A DNA stretch of 64,000 nucleotides, taken from Prolixibacteraceae bacterium. Its GTDB lineage: Bacteria; Bacteroidota; Bacteroidia; Bacteroidales; Prolixibacteraceae. Under the pieces are notes generated by a model. The model saw only the letters and a program-made list of their open reading frames with translations, made no database searches and was not told where the DNA came from. Below are positions 16,581 to 26,961 of the stretch, one piece after another. The translations under genes were made by a program, and so were the position numbers. Location: contig JAQUIJ010000001.1 in NCBI GenBank assembly GCA_028683385.1, positions 1 through 64,000 on the forward strand. The letters run 5' to 3'. Each line of letters starts with the position of its first letter. The first letter of the stretch is position 1.

Positions 16581-17921
16581 CTAAACTGGTTTCATAAATC
16601 TATCCTCAATCCTTGTTCTCCAATATAACAGCAACATAAAAAACAGGCTGATTACGAAAAATAAGGTAATGGCTAGCACCGAAAAACGCATGCTCCCGGT
16701 CATGGCTTCGATTGCGCCAAAACTAAAAGTACCGGCAACTGTGGCCAGTTTTTCCATCACGTCGTAAAAACTGAAAAACGAAGTATGGTCGGTAGTGTCG
16801 GCTGGAAGCATTTTGGAGTAGGTGCTCCGTGCCAGCGACTGTGAGCCTCCCATGACGATGCCGATAAAAAATGCTACGGTTAAAAAGCCAATGGCATCGG
16901 TAACAAAATATGCGCCTATACAGATAATGGCCCACGAAACAACCGTGATCATTAGCGCCCTCAAATTTCCCAATTTTTCGGAAATGCGGGCAAACATCCA
17001 GGCGCCCAACATCCCAACCAGTTGAATGGCCAGAATGGTTGGAATAAGAATATCTTCTCTCAGCCCTAATTCTTTTTCGCCATACGTTGCAGCCATAAAC
17101 ATGGTTGTCAGCACACCCATCATCAGGAAGAAAAATCCTGTTAGATAAAGACTTAACCTGTAAGACTTCCGTATTTGATTAAATACCGTTCGCAATTCCT
17201 TATACCCATTGGTCCAAACTGACTCGTGTTTCATTCGCTGGCGGTACGTATATTTGGGTAAGCGACTAAACGTGATCTGTGAAAAACCAATCCACCAAAG
17301 AAAAACAGTCACAAACGAAATACGGGCCGGTAAGGAACTATCGGCAGCAATACCAAACAGGTTCGGTTTCATGATCATCAGCAGGTTAAAAAGCAGCAAC
17401 ACGACTCCTCCCAAATAACCCATCGAATATCCGCGCGCACTGATCCGATCCTGATCTTCAGGTTCGGCAATAACCGGAAGAAACGAGTTATAAAACACGA
17501 TACTTCCGCCATATCCAATGGTTCCCAACGCAAATGCAATTACGCCCAATTCGATGTGGTTTTTGTCGAAGAAGAATAAAGCCCCGCAAGCCGTGGCTCC
17601 AATCAGCGTAAAGGCACGCATAAAACCCTTTCGACGTCCTGTATAATCGGCCATCGACGAGAATAAAGGCGACATGATGGCTACAAGCAAGTAAGCAACC
17701 GCAATTGCCCACGAATAAAGAACCGTATTAATTACCGGCAACCCAAAGAAGTGCACCGTAAAATCGTTGCCAGTGCGGGTAATCGTGTTATAATAAATGG
17801 GAAAAATAGCTGATGCGATAGTTAACTGATATACTGAATTAGCCCAATCGTACATTACCCATCCCCGTACAATGCGCTTGTCTCCTTTCACAATGGATTG
17901 AACATCATTTCTCCTGATCAT
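16581..17921 (-). CDS. MFS transporter, UMF1/Atg22-like
   Basis: Inner-membrane transporter of 446 residues with about 12 hydrophobic segments. The N-terminal signature RGWVMYDWANSVYQLTIASA is characteristic of the UMF1 (Atg22-like) group. Start taken at the ATG at 17919-17921, because the longer frame to 18005 adds an unrelated N-terminus. MGGSQSLARSTYSKMLP is the conserved late loop. The substrate is unknown; yeast Atg22 exports amino acids from the vacuole. It is convergent with the Crp/Fnr gene with a 21-base gap and no visible link to NO metabolism. Confidence 0.88.
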   Translation of the reverse strand: MIRRNDVQSIVKGDKRIVRGWVMYDWANSVYQLTIASAIFPIYYNTITRTGNDFTVHFFGLPVINTVLYSWAIAVAYLLVAIMSPLFSSMADYTGRRKGFMRAFTLIGATACGALFFFDKNHIELGVIAFALGTIGYGGSIVFYNSFLPVIAEPEDQDRISARGYSMGYLGGVVLLLFNLLMIMKPNLFGIAADSSLPARISFVTVFLWWIGFSQITFSRLPKYTYRQRMKHESVWTNGYKELRTVFNQIRKSYRLSLYLTGFFFLMMGVLTTMFMAATYGEKELGLREDILIPTILAIQLVGMLGAWMFARISEKLGNLRALMITVVSWAIICIGAYFVTDAIGFLTVAFFIGIVMGGSQSLARSTYSKMLPADTTDHTSFFSFYDVMEKLATVAGTFSFGAIEAMTGSMRFSVLAITLFFVISLFFMLLLYWRTRIEDRFMKPV

Positions 17922-18059
17922 AGTAGCTTTCTCGTGTTTTATGATTGCAGTATCGTATAGTTGAAAAATCAAAATTGCGTAAACGTAGTGATTTCTTTTT
18001 TTCATTTGTACCGAACATTAAAAAAATGTCCACCCTTGAGAGGCAGGCATTTCAGATCA

Positions 18060-18380
18060 TTAAGAAAGTACTGTTCTGTTGTTTTGATGTTTAATCATAA
18101 CGGCGTAAGTAAACGAAGTTAGTTCGGCAAAAACCAGATATTGCGGAAGAGGCCTTGATCCACAACTAGCAGAACCAACGCCAAGCGTTTTATGTCTGAT
18201 GCACAATGCCATAGCGCCACTTTTCTGCAAATCAATCCTGTATTTCGTTTTTTCCATTTCTTCGTCGGTATAAGGAAAAGCAGTTATTTGTATCAAAAAA
18301 TTTTCGCTGGTTACTTTTATGCCGAATCAGCTTATCTGCGAAATTTCAGTCCAACGAACATCTTTGTGGTTTCCGCAATC
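18060..18380 (-). pseudogene. remnant of a GH2 beta-galactosidase (C-terminus only)
   Basis: Conceptual translation on the minus strand gives LDCGNHKDVRWTEIS, an in-frame TGA, then FGIKVTSENFLIQITAFPY and, further on, LGVGSASCGSRPLPQYLVF. This order (GNHxDVRW, then GI.V....F, then GVG....G.RPLPQY) is that of the C-terminal beta-galactosidase small-chain domain of GH2 LacZ enzymes. The catalytic barrel is missing and a stop lies inside, so it is a decayed fragment about 105 codons long. The intact-looking part starts at 18296. A complete GH42 beta-galactosidase nearby may have taken over the function. Confidence 0.7.
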
Positions 18381-18525
18381 CAACTATAGCACAAGAGTTC
18401 CATAAAAAACATTATAAAATGATCAGCTTCTACAAGCAATTGCCACATTCCGAATTATAAAAGGATATTTTTGCCAATAGAAACCTGAATTGAATAATCT
18501 TTTTCAATGCATAACTTACTAACCC

Positions 18526-19716
18526 ATGAAAAAAATCATCCGCCTGCTCATCCTCGTGCTTCTTACTATTTCTGCAAACAGCGTTTTTGCACAATCTGTG
18601 GATAAATCCAAAAAAGAAGTTCGAAACATGGTCGATTACATACACAATCATTACCGTGACGACTATACTTCGTTTGGAAATTCAAAAATTCTGGACTGGC
18701 AAAAAGCAGTTGTAAGCATGATGTTTGTGCATGCCTACGAAGTTTTGGGCGACGCCAAATACCTGGACTGGGCAAATGATGCGCTTTATGTGGAATACAA
18801 CCTGAGCGACGACCAATGCTGGGGAGCCAATGCACTTGTTGAACTGAATCAACATGGAATTAAACCAACTCCAAGAAACTATAAAGATGAATCAGGAACC
18901 AGTTTTACGATGAATTATTCCTATAAGGATATTTTCAATTACGGACTGACTACTGCTCCCAAAACAGCTCCGGCACCATATTTCGGATATTACGATGATC
19001 CGGTCAATGGCGGGCAGCGTGGTGTTTTCTGGAACCGGCAGTGCAGTTCGTACAACACGTGTACACTCGGGCAAGCCATCATTCTGGCTTTCCGGATGCC
19101 CGAAAAAGAAATCAACGGAAAATCACCACAGGAATTCGCTTCCACTTGGCTCGGATTACAAAACGATTTGCTAATAGATAAGAATTCGGGATTAATTTTT
19201 GACAACTACCAGCTGGGAAGCAAACAAAGCAACAAAGGGAATTATACCTACAACAACGGAATTGTGCTTGGTGCTTTGGGATTAGCCCGTCAGAAAGCTT
19301 CGGACCAACACACAAATGTTCCGAATATTGCAGCGAAAGTAGTCAATTTCGTGACCACCGGAATGGCTGAAAGTGGAGTACTTTACTCACCATCAGCCGA
19401 TTTCAGAAATAACAATGCACATGCGTTCAATGGTATTTTCATGCATTTCGTACCGTTTTACCTCTTTTCTGATTGCCCTGCGAATTCGAAAAACCAAATG
19501 AAAGCGTTTATCGGGAATTGCGCGGCTGCGGTCTGGAAACAGATTGACGAAAAGAAAAATCAGCATGACCAATATTCGGTAAGCTATTCTTGGGGAAAAC
19601 CGTTCAATGCATCAGAAACGAACTGCATGACCACCGTTTCAGGAGCGGAATGTTTACTGACTTATCTCCAGCTGAAAGAGAATATTCTGCCATTCGACTA
19701 TCAAACAAAAAAATAA
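18526..19716 (+). CDS. glycoside hydrolase family 76 protein (alpha-1,6-mannanase-like)
   Basis: Secreted protein of 396 residues with signal peptide MKKIIRLLILVLLTISAN (cleavage near VFAQ). The alpha/alpha-barrel has the GH76 consecutive-Asp block SDDQCWGANALVEL (about residues 90-103), the active-site position of the family, followed by FNYGLTTAPK, FWNRQCSSYNT and the typical YNNGIVLGALGLA. GH76 enzymes cut alpha-1,6-mannan such as fungal or actinobacterial cell-wall mannan. It belongs with the other glycan enzymes in the window but is not in a SusCD locus. Confidence 0.75.
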   Translation: MKKIIRLLILVLLTISANSVFAQSVDKSKKEVRNMVDYIHNHYRDDYTSFGNSKILDWQKAVVSMMFVHAYEVLGDAKYLDWANDALYVEYNLSDDQCWGANALVELNQHGIKPTPRNYKDESGTSFTMNYSYKDIFNYGLTTAPKTAPAPYFGYYDDPVNGGQRGVFWNRQCSSYNTCTLGQAIILAFRMPEKEINGKSPQEFASTWLGLQNDLLIDKNSGLIFDNYQLGSKQSNKGNYTYNNGIVLGALGLARQKASDQHTNVPNIAAKVVNFVTTGMAESGVLYSPSADFRNNNAHAFNGIFMHFVPFYLFSDCPANSKNQMKAFIGNCAAAVWKQIDEKKNQHDQYSVSYSWGKPFNASETNCMTTVSGAECLLTYLQLKENILPFDYQTKK

Positions 19717-19916
19717 TTGGATGAAATCGTTCGGCCAACAAAACGGATCAAAAAGATTTCGCTACGCTGTAGCTTAATTGCATTTTTATAGTGATTACCT
19801 CTAATAATTTTGCAGCTCTTTCACGTTGAAAATGACCGTAGAGCAGCCTCATGTTTGTATCCTGTGAGAAATAAAATACATGAAACTACAGAGGAGCGGA
19901 ATCTGTCAGGAATGTT

Positions 19917-20750
19917 TTATTTGTTGGCCTGAAGTTTAACGGAAATCGGTTTGCTGGCTTCCCCTGCATAAATACTTACATGTGGGAATGGTATTTCAAT
20001 TCCTTCGTGATCGAAGGCTTCTTTAACTTCGATGAATACACTGTTTTTCACAGCGGTGTAATTGGTTTTCTCGAACCAAACACCAAACGTAATGTTGATG
20101 CTGCTGTCGCCAAACGACTGAAAAAGAATGTAAGGTTCGGGTTCTTCGAGGCAGAGCGGATTGTTTCGGGCAACATTTTCGAGTACCGATTTCACTTTGC
20201 GCAAATCTTCTTTGTAAGCCACCCCAATCTGAAAATCGAGCCGACGAATAGGGAAACGGGTTACATTAGTCAGTTCCGAAGAAATAACCGTTTGGTTCGG
20301 AATCCGGATCAGCAAATTATCGAAAGTTTTAATTTTTATTGAAAGTAAATCGATGGAATAAACAGTTCCGGATTTATCGCCAATCCGCACCACATCACCA
20401 ATCTCGAAGGATTTTTCGCCTACAAGGAAAAGCCCGCTAATGATGTTCCCGATACTGGTTTGCGAGGCCACACCAATGACAATACCCATCACCCCCACAG
20501 CTCCAAAAAGGGCGGTCAGGTCGTAATTCAATTCGCGGGTAACAATTAACACCAAACCTGTATAGCCGGTATAAGTAACAGTTCTGGTAATCAACATCAT
20601 GCGTTGACGAGAAAGTTGTTTCCGCAACGACCGTCTCAGCATAAAAGCAATCATCTGGATGGAACTGAGGCCTATTATCAGGATAAAAACGATCCGGATA
20701 AATTTTTCGATGGTTGCTGGATTAATGTATTTTTCAAGACCGAGATCCAT
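19917..20750 (-). CDS. MscS family mechanosensitive ion channel
   Basis: Inner-membrane channel of 277 residues. Two N-terminal helices (FIRIVFILIIGLSSIQMIAF; VTYTGYTGLVLIV) precede the pore helix ALFGAVGVMGIVIGVASQ, and the cytoplasmic beta domain starts with FEIGDVVRIGDKSGTV and LIRIPNQTVISSELTN. It opens on membrane tension to protect against osmotic downshock. The gene starts 3 bases after the stop codon of the DUF432 gene, so they are cotranscribed, an arrangement seen repeatedly in bacteria. Confidence 0.92.
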   Translation of the reverse strand: MDLGLEKYINPATIEKFIRIVFILIIGLSSIQMIAFMLRRSLRKQLSRQRMMLITRTVTYTGYTGLVLIVTRELNYDLTALFGAVGVMGIVIGVASQTSIGNIISGLFLVGEKSFEIGDVVRIGDKSGTVYSIDLLSIKIKTFDNLLIRIPNQTVISSELTNVTRFPIRRLDFQIGVAYKEDLRKVKSVLENVARNNPLCLEEPEPYILFQSFGDSSINITFGVWFEKTNYTAVKNSVFIEVKEAFDHEGIEIPFPHVSIYAGEASKPISVKLQANK

Positions 20751-20753
20751 AAC

Positions 20754-21554
20754 TTAATTTTGATACATGTTTTTAATAAAGAAGAAACTTCGGCGGAGCA
20801 GTTTTCGAGATTCCGACAAGCGGGATTTGGCAATCAGAACGATATTCTTGCCCTGAATATCGTCTCGGGTGCATAAACTAACACTTTCAGCCTGATCCTG
20901 TCCTTTAAATTCAATAGTAATGTAATTTGTCAAAATCTGATCGCCTTTCCGGTAGAGGTTAAACTCTTCAACCCGTAATATGAGGCGCTGCAAATCGAGT
21001 ACTCCGAATGTATTGTTGATGATTTCAACCGAGGCAATCGCTTCCCAAATCCGGGCATCAACCTCTTTCAGCGATTTGTAGTAATTACTCCCGATTGAAT
21101 AGGCAGGTTCTCCGCTGTCAATTTCGCCAAACCAGGTATCCGACAAACGTTGCAATGGAATTTCCATCAGGCGGTTTTCGTCTTTCACATCCTTAAAATA
21201 AAACTGCAAGGTCAACGGAATCCGAAAAAACAAATTCGCCGATTCGCCAGCACTTATCTTGATGTTCTTGTTGTTTTTGAAAACAACCGCTTTATTGGGT
21301 AAAGCAGGCACTGCAATCAATTCCTTTGAATTATCAGTATAAAACTGAAGAACATTAGGGCCATCAACCAATTCGTCGACTTCTTCTACTAACAAATCAT
21401 CAGAGGCCTGACCAACCACTTCTCTTTTCACCAGCCATCCGTTCTGAATATGCTTTACAACTATTTCAGAATAGCCAGCCTTAAATAACCGGGTTTGATT
21501 GACTTCAAATTGATATTTTTTCCAAAAACTCCGCATGTTCGTTTGAATTGACAT
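20754..21554 (-). CDS. DUF432 domain-containing protein
   Basis: Soluble protein of 266 residues that I place in DUF432 from its content and from its neighbour: DUF432 genes usually sit beside mscS, and here the mscS start follows after 3 bases. Distinctive segments are VPALPNKAVVFKN, LFFRIPLTLQFYF, DTWFGEIDSGEPAYSIG and FGVLDLQRLILRVEEF. No catalytic motif or membrane helix is visible. A regulatory or accessory role for the channel is a guess from linkage only. Confidence 0.7.
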   Translation of the reverse strand: MSIQTNMRSFWKKYQFEVNQTRLFKAGYSEIVVKHIQNGWLVKREVVGQASDDLLVEEVDELVDGPNVLQFYTDNSKELIAVPALPNKAVVFKNNKNIKISAGESANLFFRIPLTLQFYFKDVKDENRLMEIPLQRLSDTWFGEIDSGEPAYSIGSNYYKSLKEVDARIWEAIASVEIINNTFGVLDLQRLILRVEEFNLYRKGDQILTNYITIEFKGQDQAESVSLCTRDDIQGKNIVLIAKSRLSESRKLLRRSFFFIKNMYQN

Positions 21555-21791
21555 TTTTCTGAATTAAAAGTAAAATAAATTTTAATAGCATTGCCAATTG
21601 ATCTGTCATCAAAAGGTTAAACATGTGCAATTCGCTTGCAACGCGGAAATCGTGAACCATAATATCCCTCTGTTGTTTAAACCACACTTGTCTGGAGCAG
21701 AGTTTAGTCCAATCCATTTCAGTCATACACCTGATGAAAAGCCGGACTTCGATTGCAACAGAAACCTCGGAATAAATTTAAACGAATAATT

Positions 21792-22520
21792 ATGGACTCG
21801 AGTAAAAATAAAATGAAAGTTGAGATTTGGAGCGATGTTGTGTGCCCATTCTGCTACATCGGCAAACGGAAATTCGAAGCCGCCCTGTCAGAATTTAAAG
21901 AATCTTCAAATGTTGAAATTACATGGAAAAGCTTTCAGCTTTCTCCTGACACGCGAACTGCCCCCGAGAAGAACATTCATCAATATTTGGCAGAACACAA
22001 ACGGATAAGCCTGGAGCATGCCAAATCGCTCAATAATCAGGTTACTAATCTTGCCAAACAGGTTGGTTTGGTTTTTAACTTCGAGCAGGCAATTCCGGTA
22101 AATACATTCAACGCGCACCGATTTCTGCATCTGGCAAAACAGCACGGATTTCAGGAAGAAGCCGAAGAAAAATTATTCAAAGCTTATTTCACTGATGGCA
22201 AAAACACCGACGATCATCAAACATTGATGCGAATTGGAAGTGAGATTGGCCTGAACCCTGATGAAGTAAAACAAGTTCTGGAGAGCAACCAATATGCAAG
22301 TGAAGTTCGGCAAGATGTTGCTGAAGCTCATCAATTGGGAGTACGCGGAGTTCCATTTTTTCTATTCGACCGGAAATATGCAGTATCGGGAGCTCAGGAT
22401 AGTAAAGTTTTTTTAGAAAGTCTGGGAAAAGCATTTGCAGCCTGGCGAAAAGAAAACCCGCAATCAACTGTTGAAATCGCAGAAGGAGATTATTGCAGTC
22501 CGGACGGTGCCTGTAACTAG
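21792..22520 (+). CDS. DsbA family oxidoreductase (FrnE-like)
   Basis: Thioredoxin-fold protein of 242 residues with the redox motif CPFC in EIWSDVVCPFCYIGKRKFE and the long helical insertion of the FrnE/2-hydroxychromene-2-carboxylate isomerase-like group. The cis-Pro region is GVRGVPFFLFDRKYAVSGAQ. No signal peptide is present, so it acts in the cytoplasm. The start is placed at 21792; M8 (21813) is an alternative. The C-terminus has an extra Cys pair (DYCSPDGACN). It is monocistronic, closed by a strong terminator. Confidence 0.9.
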   Translation: MDSSKNKMKVEIWSDVVCPFCYIGKRKFEAALSEFKESSNVEITWKSFQLSPDTRTAPEKNIHQYLAEHKRISLEHAKSLNNQVTNLAKQVGLVFNFEQAIPVNTFNAHRFLHLAKQHGFQEEAEEKLFKAYFTDGKNTDDHQTLMRIGSEIGLNPDEVKQVLESNQYASEVRQDVAEAHQLGVRGVPFFLFDRKYAVSGAQDSKVFLESLGKAFAAWRKENPQSTVEIAEGDYCSPDGACN

Positions 22521-22534
22521 ACGATTAAAACTGA

Positions 22535-22573
22535 AGCAGCTCCAATGATCAAACTCATTGGAGCTGCTTTTTT
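22535..22573. terminator. terminator between the DsbA-like and DUF4252 genes
   Basis: AGCAGCTCCAATGA (22535-22548) pairs perfectly with TCATTGGAGCTGCT (22555-22568), with a 6-base loop and a T run. It serves the plus-strand gene and possibly the convergent operon. Confidence 0.9.
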
Positions 22574-22578
22574 CAATC

Positions 22579-23079
22579 TTATTTGGTTTTGATTCCCATA
22601 TTGAGCGACCCGGTTAGCTTCCCGATGTCTTCTGGATTTATCACCCCGCGAATGCTAATCAATGTGTTGCTGCTACCGCCAACTACAAGTAGCAACTCCG
22701 AAAGTTTACCGTTTGAGCCACTTCGTCCATAAAAGCGAACAACTTCATCTTTATCAGTCACTTCCATCAACACTTCGTACTTGTTGTTTCTGAAGAATCC
22801 GTCAGCATCCAGCTCCTTATAGAAATTAAGTTTCTGGTTCAAAATCGAATCTTCAACCGACAACACACGAATGCCGCTGATTTTATTCAATATTTCAAGT
22901 TCATCGTCCTTTTTATCAGCAAAACTATTGGCTAAACTCAGCAATTTACCGCTGATATTTACGGTTGTAAACCCTTCTTTATTGGCATACTTGTTAAAAA
23001 GTTTGTCAATCGGGCTGTTGTCCTGGGCCATCACCCATAAAGGGATCAGCAAAACTAAAATCAATACTAATTTTTTCAT
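22579..23079 (-). CDS. DUF4252 domain-containing protein
   Basis: Secreted or lipid-anchored protein of 166 residues with signal peptide MKKLVLILVLLIPLWVMAQ. The mature part matches DUF4252, a Bacteroidota family of unknown role: FNKYANKEGFTTVNISGKLL near the start, DEVVRFYGRSGSNG and LLVVGGSSNTLISIRG later. It is the last gene of a three-gene operon after an ECF sigma factor and its putative anti-sigma factor, the usual context for DUF4252 genes, suggesting it is a target or part of an envelope-stress circuit. Confidence 0.85.
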   Translation of the reverse strand: MKKLVLILVLLIPLWVMAQDNSPIDKLFNKYANKEGFTTVNISGKLLSLANSFADKKDDELEILNKISGIRVLSVEDSILNQKLNFYKELDADGFFRNNKYEVLMEVTDKDEVVRFYGRSGSNGKLSELLLVVGGSSNTLISIRGVINPEDIGKLTGSLNMGIKTK

Positions 23080-23081
23080 GA

Positions 23082-23621
23082 CTATTCTTTTTTAAGTTTT
23101 TCATTTAATTTCTTCATTTGCTCAAATCCTTTGTTCAGCTTTTTCATTCCTGAATTGTAAGGATTGGCTGCATTCTCAATTTCCCCGATAGGCCTTAGCT
23201 GCGCCAATCCTTTGTTGTATTTTCCGGCAACAAATTCAAGGGTTTTGGTGGCTTCAGAATAAGCCTGATCAGGATTCGTAAACGTGTCCTTCCAAGCGTT
23301 TTGACTGCTGTAAAAATTCACAGCCAACATCACCAAAATCACAGAAGCCGCAACTCCGGTTACCATTTGCCACATCCAGCGGTACCGCAGCTTTTCCTTA
23401 TGCTCCGATTCCAGAATGTAGTTCATCAAATCGTCGCCCAAGCTGGGGACTTCTTCTTCCGCCGAAAGTTCCTTCATTCCTGAAAACATCGGAACATACA
23501 TTTTCAGGTTTTCATCCACCTCTCCGGAAGAAAAATAAGTGATCAGTTCATTTTCTTCGTCGATCGTGGTTTCGGCATCAAAGTACTTTTGAAGCAGAAT
23601 ATTTATTTTCTGTGATTCCAT
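23082..23621 (-). CDS. putative anti-sigma factor (single-pass membrane protein)
   Basis: Protein of 179 residues with a cytoplasmic N-terminal part (LQKYFDAETTIDEENEL, typical of FecR-like/anti-sigma N-termini), one membrane helix (MVTGVAASVILVMLAVNFY, about residues 86-104) and a short periplasmic, lysine-rich C-terminus (MKKLNKGFEQMKKLNEKLKK). It overlaps the sigma factor gene by 44 bases and is 2 bases from the DUF4252 gene. Position and topology make an anti-sigma role likely; no conserved domain is certain. Confidence 0.7.
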   Translation of the reverse strand: MESQKINILLQKYFDAETTIDEENELITYFSSGEVDENLKMYVPMFSGMKELSAEEEVPSLGDDLMNYILESEHKEKLRYRWMWQMVTGVAASVILVMLAVNFYSSQNAWKDTFTNPDQAYSEATKTLEFVAGKYNKGLAQLRPIGEIENAANPYNSGMKKLNKGFEQMKKLNEKLKKE

Positions 23622-24120
23622 AGTTTTGAATTTTTAAAATTTCATCCCGTACTTTTTTGCGGGCACGCGATAAATTTACCCGAATTGCGTTTACATTCAT
23701 ATCGGTTGCATCGGCAATTTCTTCAAATTCGAGTTGTTCAATATCGCGTAAATGAATTACGGTTCGTTGCAAGTCGGGCAATTCGGCTATTATTCGCTTT
23801 ACCAGGCTAACTGAATTCGACAAATCCAGATAATCCGTATCCGAACTTTCTTCTTCAGCAAAATTCGCTTTTTTCATCGAATCAATCGAGATCGTCCGAC
23901 GCAAACGAATCATGTCCAGACAGCGATTTCGTGTCATCCGAAAAGCAAATGCCTCCAGATTTTCAATCTTTTCCAGTTCGTCACGTTTTTGCCAGAGTTT
24001 CAAAAATACATCCTGAAGTACATCTTTTGCCTCTTCCTCATCCTGAAGAATCTGATTGGCAAACCGCAACAACTTGTTGCTGATTGGAAGTACATCGGTT
24101 TTAAAATCTCTGGCTAACAT
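23578..24120 (-). CDS. ECF RNA polymerase sigma factor
   Basis: Sigma-70 family factor of 180 residues. Region 2 is visible in LLRFANQILQDEEEAKDVLQ and FAFRMTRNRCLDMIRL; region 4 in LPDLQRTVIHLRDIEQLEFE and the helix-turn-helix ADATDMNVNAIRVNLSRARK. First gene of the sigma/anti-sigma/DUF4252 operon, with a 44-base overlap to the second gene that suggests translational coupling. It probably activates its own operon. Confidence 0.92.
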   Translation of the reverse strand: MLARDFKTDVLPISNKLLRFANQILQDEEEAKDVLQDVFLKLWQKRDELEKIENLEAFAFRMTRNRCLDMIRLRRTISIDSMKKANFAEEESSDTDYLDLSNSVSLVKRIIAELPDLQRTVIHLRDIEQLEFEEIADATDMNVNAIRVNLSRARKKVRDEILKIQNYGITENKYSASKVL

Positions 24121-24220
24121 TCAAGCTCTTTTCTGATTGTTTCAAAGTTAAGACGAACCAGACCGAATTTCATTACATGGAGAAAGAAAAAATTGTATGG
24201 AAACGCAGATTAAGAAGTGA

Positions 24221-24280
24221 TCAGTGGTCAGTCGCAGTGTTCAGTATTCAAACTGGAAACTGAGACTGATTACTGCGACT
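24221..24280. repeat. intergenic inverted repeat, CAGT/ACTG type
   Basis: AGTCGCAGT (24230-24238) is matched by ACTGCGACT (24272-24280), with further CAGT/ACTG repeats between. The right arm runs into the stop codon of the DUF4268 gene. Confidence 0.55.
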
Positions 24281-24743
24281 AATAGAGCTCGGCTTCGAGC
24301 ACATCCTTGATTTCCATCAGGTTGTTTTCGAGCAAAAGCATATTGTCGATCATGAAATTGAAAATGTCGGGCCATTGGTTTTGGCGATGAAAATCGACAT
24401 TGAGAAGCGAAGTGTAAATGCGGCAAACTTCCTGCCCGCTTTCCCTGACAAAGCAAATATCCCATTCGAGTGGTTGAGTAAATCCTTCTTCCAGAAATTT
24501 TCGGTATTTCTGCAGCGTTTCAAATATTTCCAAGCGTCGGCTTTCCAATCGGCTGTTTATTTCGATCATAACCAAAGCTTCGGTGCGCGAAACATCAAAC
24601 TTCAGGTCAACACCGTTGAGACCAGTGTCGTACAATACCCACTTTTTCTTTTTATGGCGTAACTCGGGAACGATCTCGCACCGACGGGCAAATACAATCC
24701 AGAATTCCTTTCGCAGCAGTTTTGCTTCGTCTTTACTATACAT
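24279..24743 (-). CDS. DUF4268 domain-containing protein
   Basis: Soluble protein of 154 residues assigned to DUF4268, a small family related to nuclease-fold C-terminal domains. The frame extends to 24791, but the natural start is the ATG at 24741-24743 (MYSKDEAKLLRKEFW), which family members share. Distinctive segments are KKKWVLYDTGLNGVDLKFDV, ALVMIEINSRLESRR and DIFNFMIDNMLLLENNLMEI. No known function. Monocistronic as far as can be seen. Confidence 0.78.
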   Translation of the reverse strand: MYSKDEAKLLRKEFWIVFARRCEIVPELRHKKKKWVLYDTGLNGVDLKFDVSRTEALVMIEINSRLESRRLEIFETLQKYRKFLEEGFTQPLEWDICFVRESGQEVCRIYTSLLNVDFHRQNQWPDIFNFMIDNMLLLENNLMEIKDVLEAELY

Positions 24744-24983
24744 GATTTTAAATTGAGGTGCAAAGAAAGATAGAAAAAGCAGAAAATGCATTTAATATTC
24801 AAATCAGCAGAATTAAATTTGGGAATAAATGACCTTTCCAGCGATAAAAACAGCCCATTCTTCGATATTTTTTAATATGAATGGTGAAAATATCTACCTT
24901 AACACTGGTTATCAGTTCATACTGATTTCTATTCTAACCGGGTTTTATTCCGGCGCATCTATTTAAAACTAAAAACTTTCAAA

Positions 24984-25337
24984 ATGAAAAAATTACTATT
25001 TGCATTTGTATTCGTTCTTTTGGGAACATTCGTCTCCAATGCTGCCGAAATTGATGGAAAATGGAAAACTTCAATAAAAGGCCAGGATGGAGACATGGAA
25101 CTTGTCTTTATTTTTAAAGCTGACGGAGCTACTTTGACAGGATCGATTGTGTCACCTATGGGTGAATTACCTTTCACGAACGGAAAAGTTGACGGGAAAG
25201 AATTTTCGTTCGATTTGGATATGATGGGAACAACCATTAAGCACAAAGGAACTGTAGAGGGCAATGAAATTAAAATGAAATCAGAAGGCGGCCCTGGCGG
25301 TGATATTGAGATGATTTTAAAGAAAGTCGTTGAATAA
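24984..25337 (+). CDS. small secreted beta-rich protein, function unknown
   Basis: A 117-residue protein with signal peptide MKKLLFAFVFVLLGTFVS (cleavage near NAAE). The mature part begins IDGKWKTSIKGQDGDMELVF and alternates short strands with Gly turns (GSIVSPMGELPF; KVDGKEFSFDLDMMG; GTVEGNEIKMKSEGGPGGD), the pattern of a small lipocalin-like barrel common in Bacteroidota. No catalytic residue is suggested. It ends at a bidirectional terminator. Confidence 0.75.
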   Translation: MKKLLFAFVFVLLGTFVSNAAEIDGKWKTSIKGQDGDMELVFIFKADGATLTGSIVSPMGELPFTNGKVDGKEFSFDLDMMGTTIKHKGTVEGNEIKMKSEGGPGGDIEMILKKVVE

Positions 25338-25354
25338 ACAACTTTTTACTGCAA

Positions 25355-25392
25355 AAGAAAGCCGTCTAAAACTCAATTCAGACGGCTTTCTT
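25355..25392. terminator. bidirectional terminator between a secreted-protein gene and eno
   Basis: AAGAAAGCCGTCT (25355-25367) pairs with AGACGGCTTTCTT (25380-25392) around a 12-base loop, between two convergent genes. Confidence 0.9.
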
Positions 25393-25408
25393 ATAAAATA
25401 TACTGATG

Positions 25409-26746
<1,338 letters not shown>

Positions 26747-26791
26747 CTATATATTCTAATTATCAGATTATTAATCTTTTTAAAATCAGCA

Positions 26792-26799
26792 CAAAGGTA
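26792..26799 (-). promoter_or_regulatory. candidate -7 promoter box for eno
   Basis: On the minus strand TACCTTTG matches TAnnTTTG, giving a leader of roughly 75 bases before the eno start. No clear -33 TTTG at the right distance. Confidence 0.35.
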
Positions 26800-26961
26800 A
26801 TAAAAGCTTCCAAAGAATGAATAAAACAACAGAATGCATGACTTTTTTTTTAAAACAACAATCAACAAGAAAGATTGTTAACCCCAAATTCAAAATTTCG
26901 CAAAATTCAGTTAAATGAATCCAATCAAACTCTATATCTTTCCAGAATATATGAAGCATCC

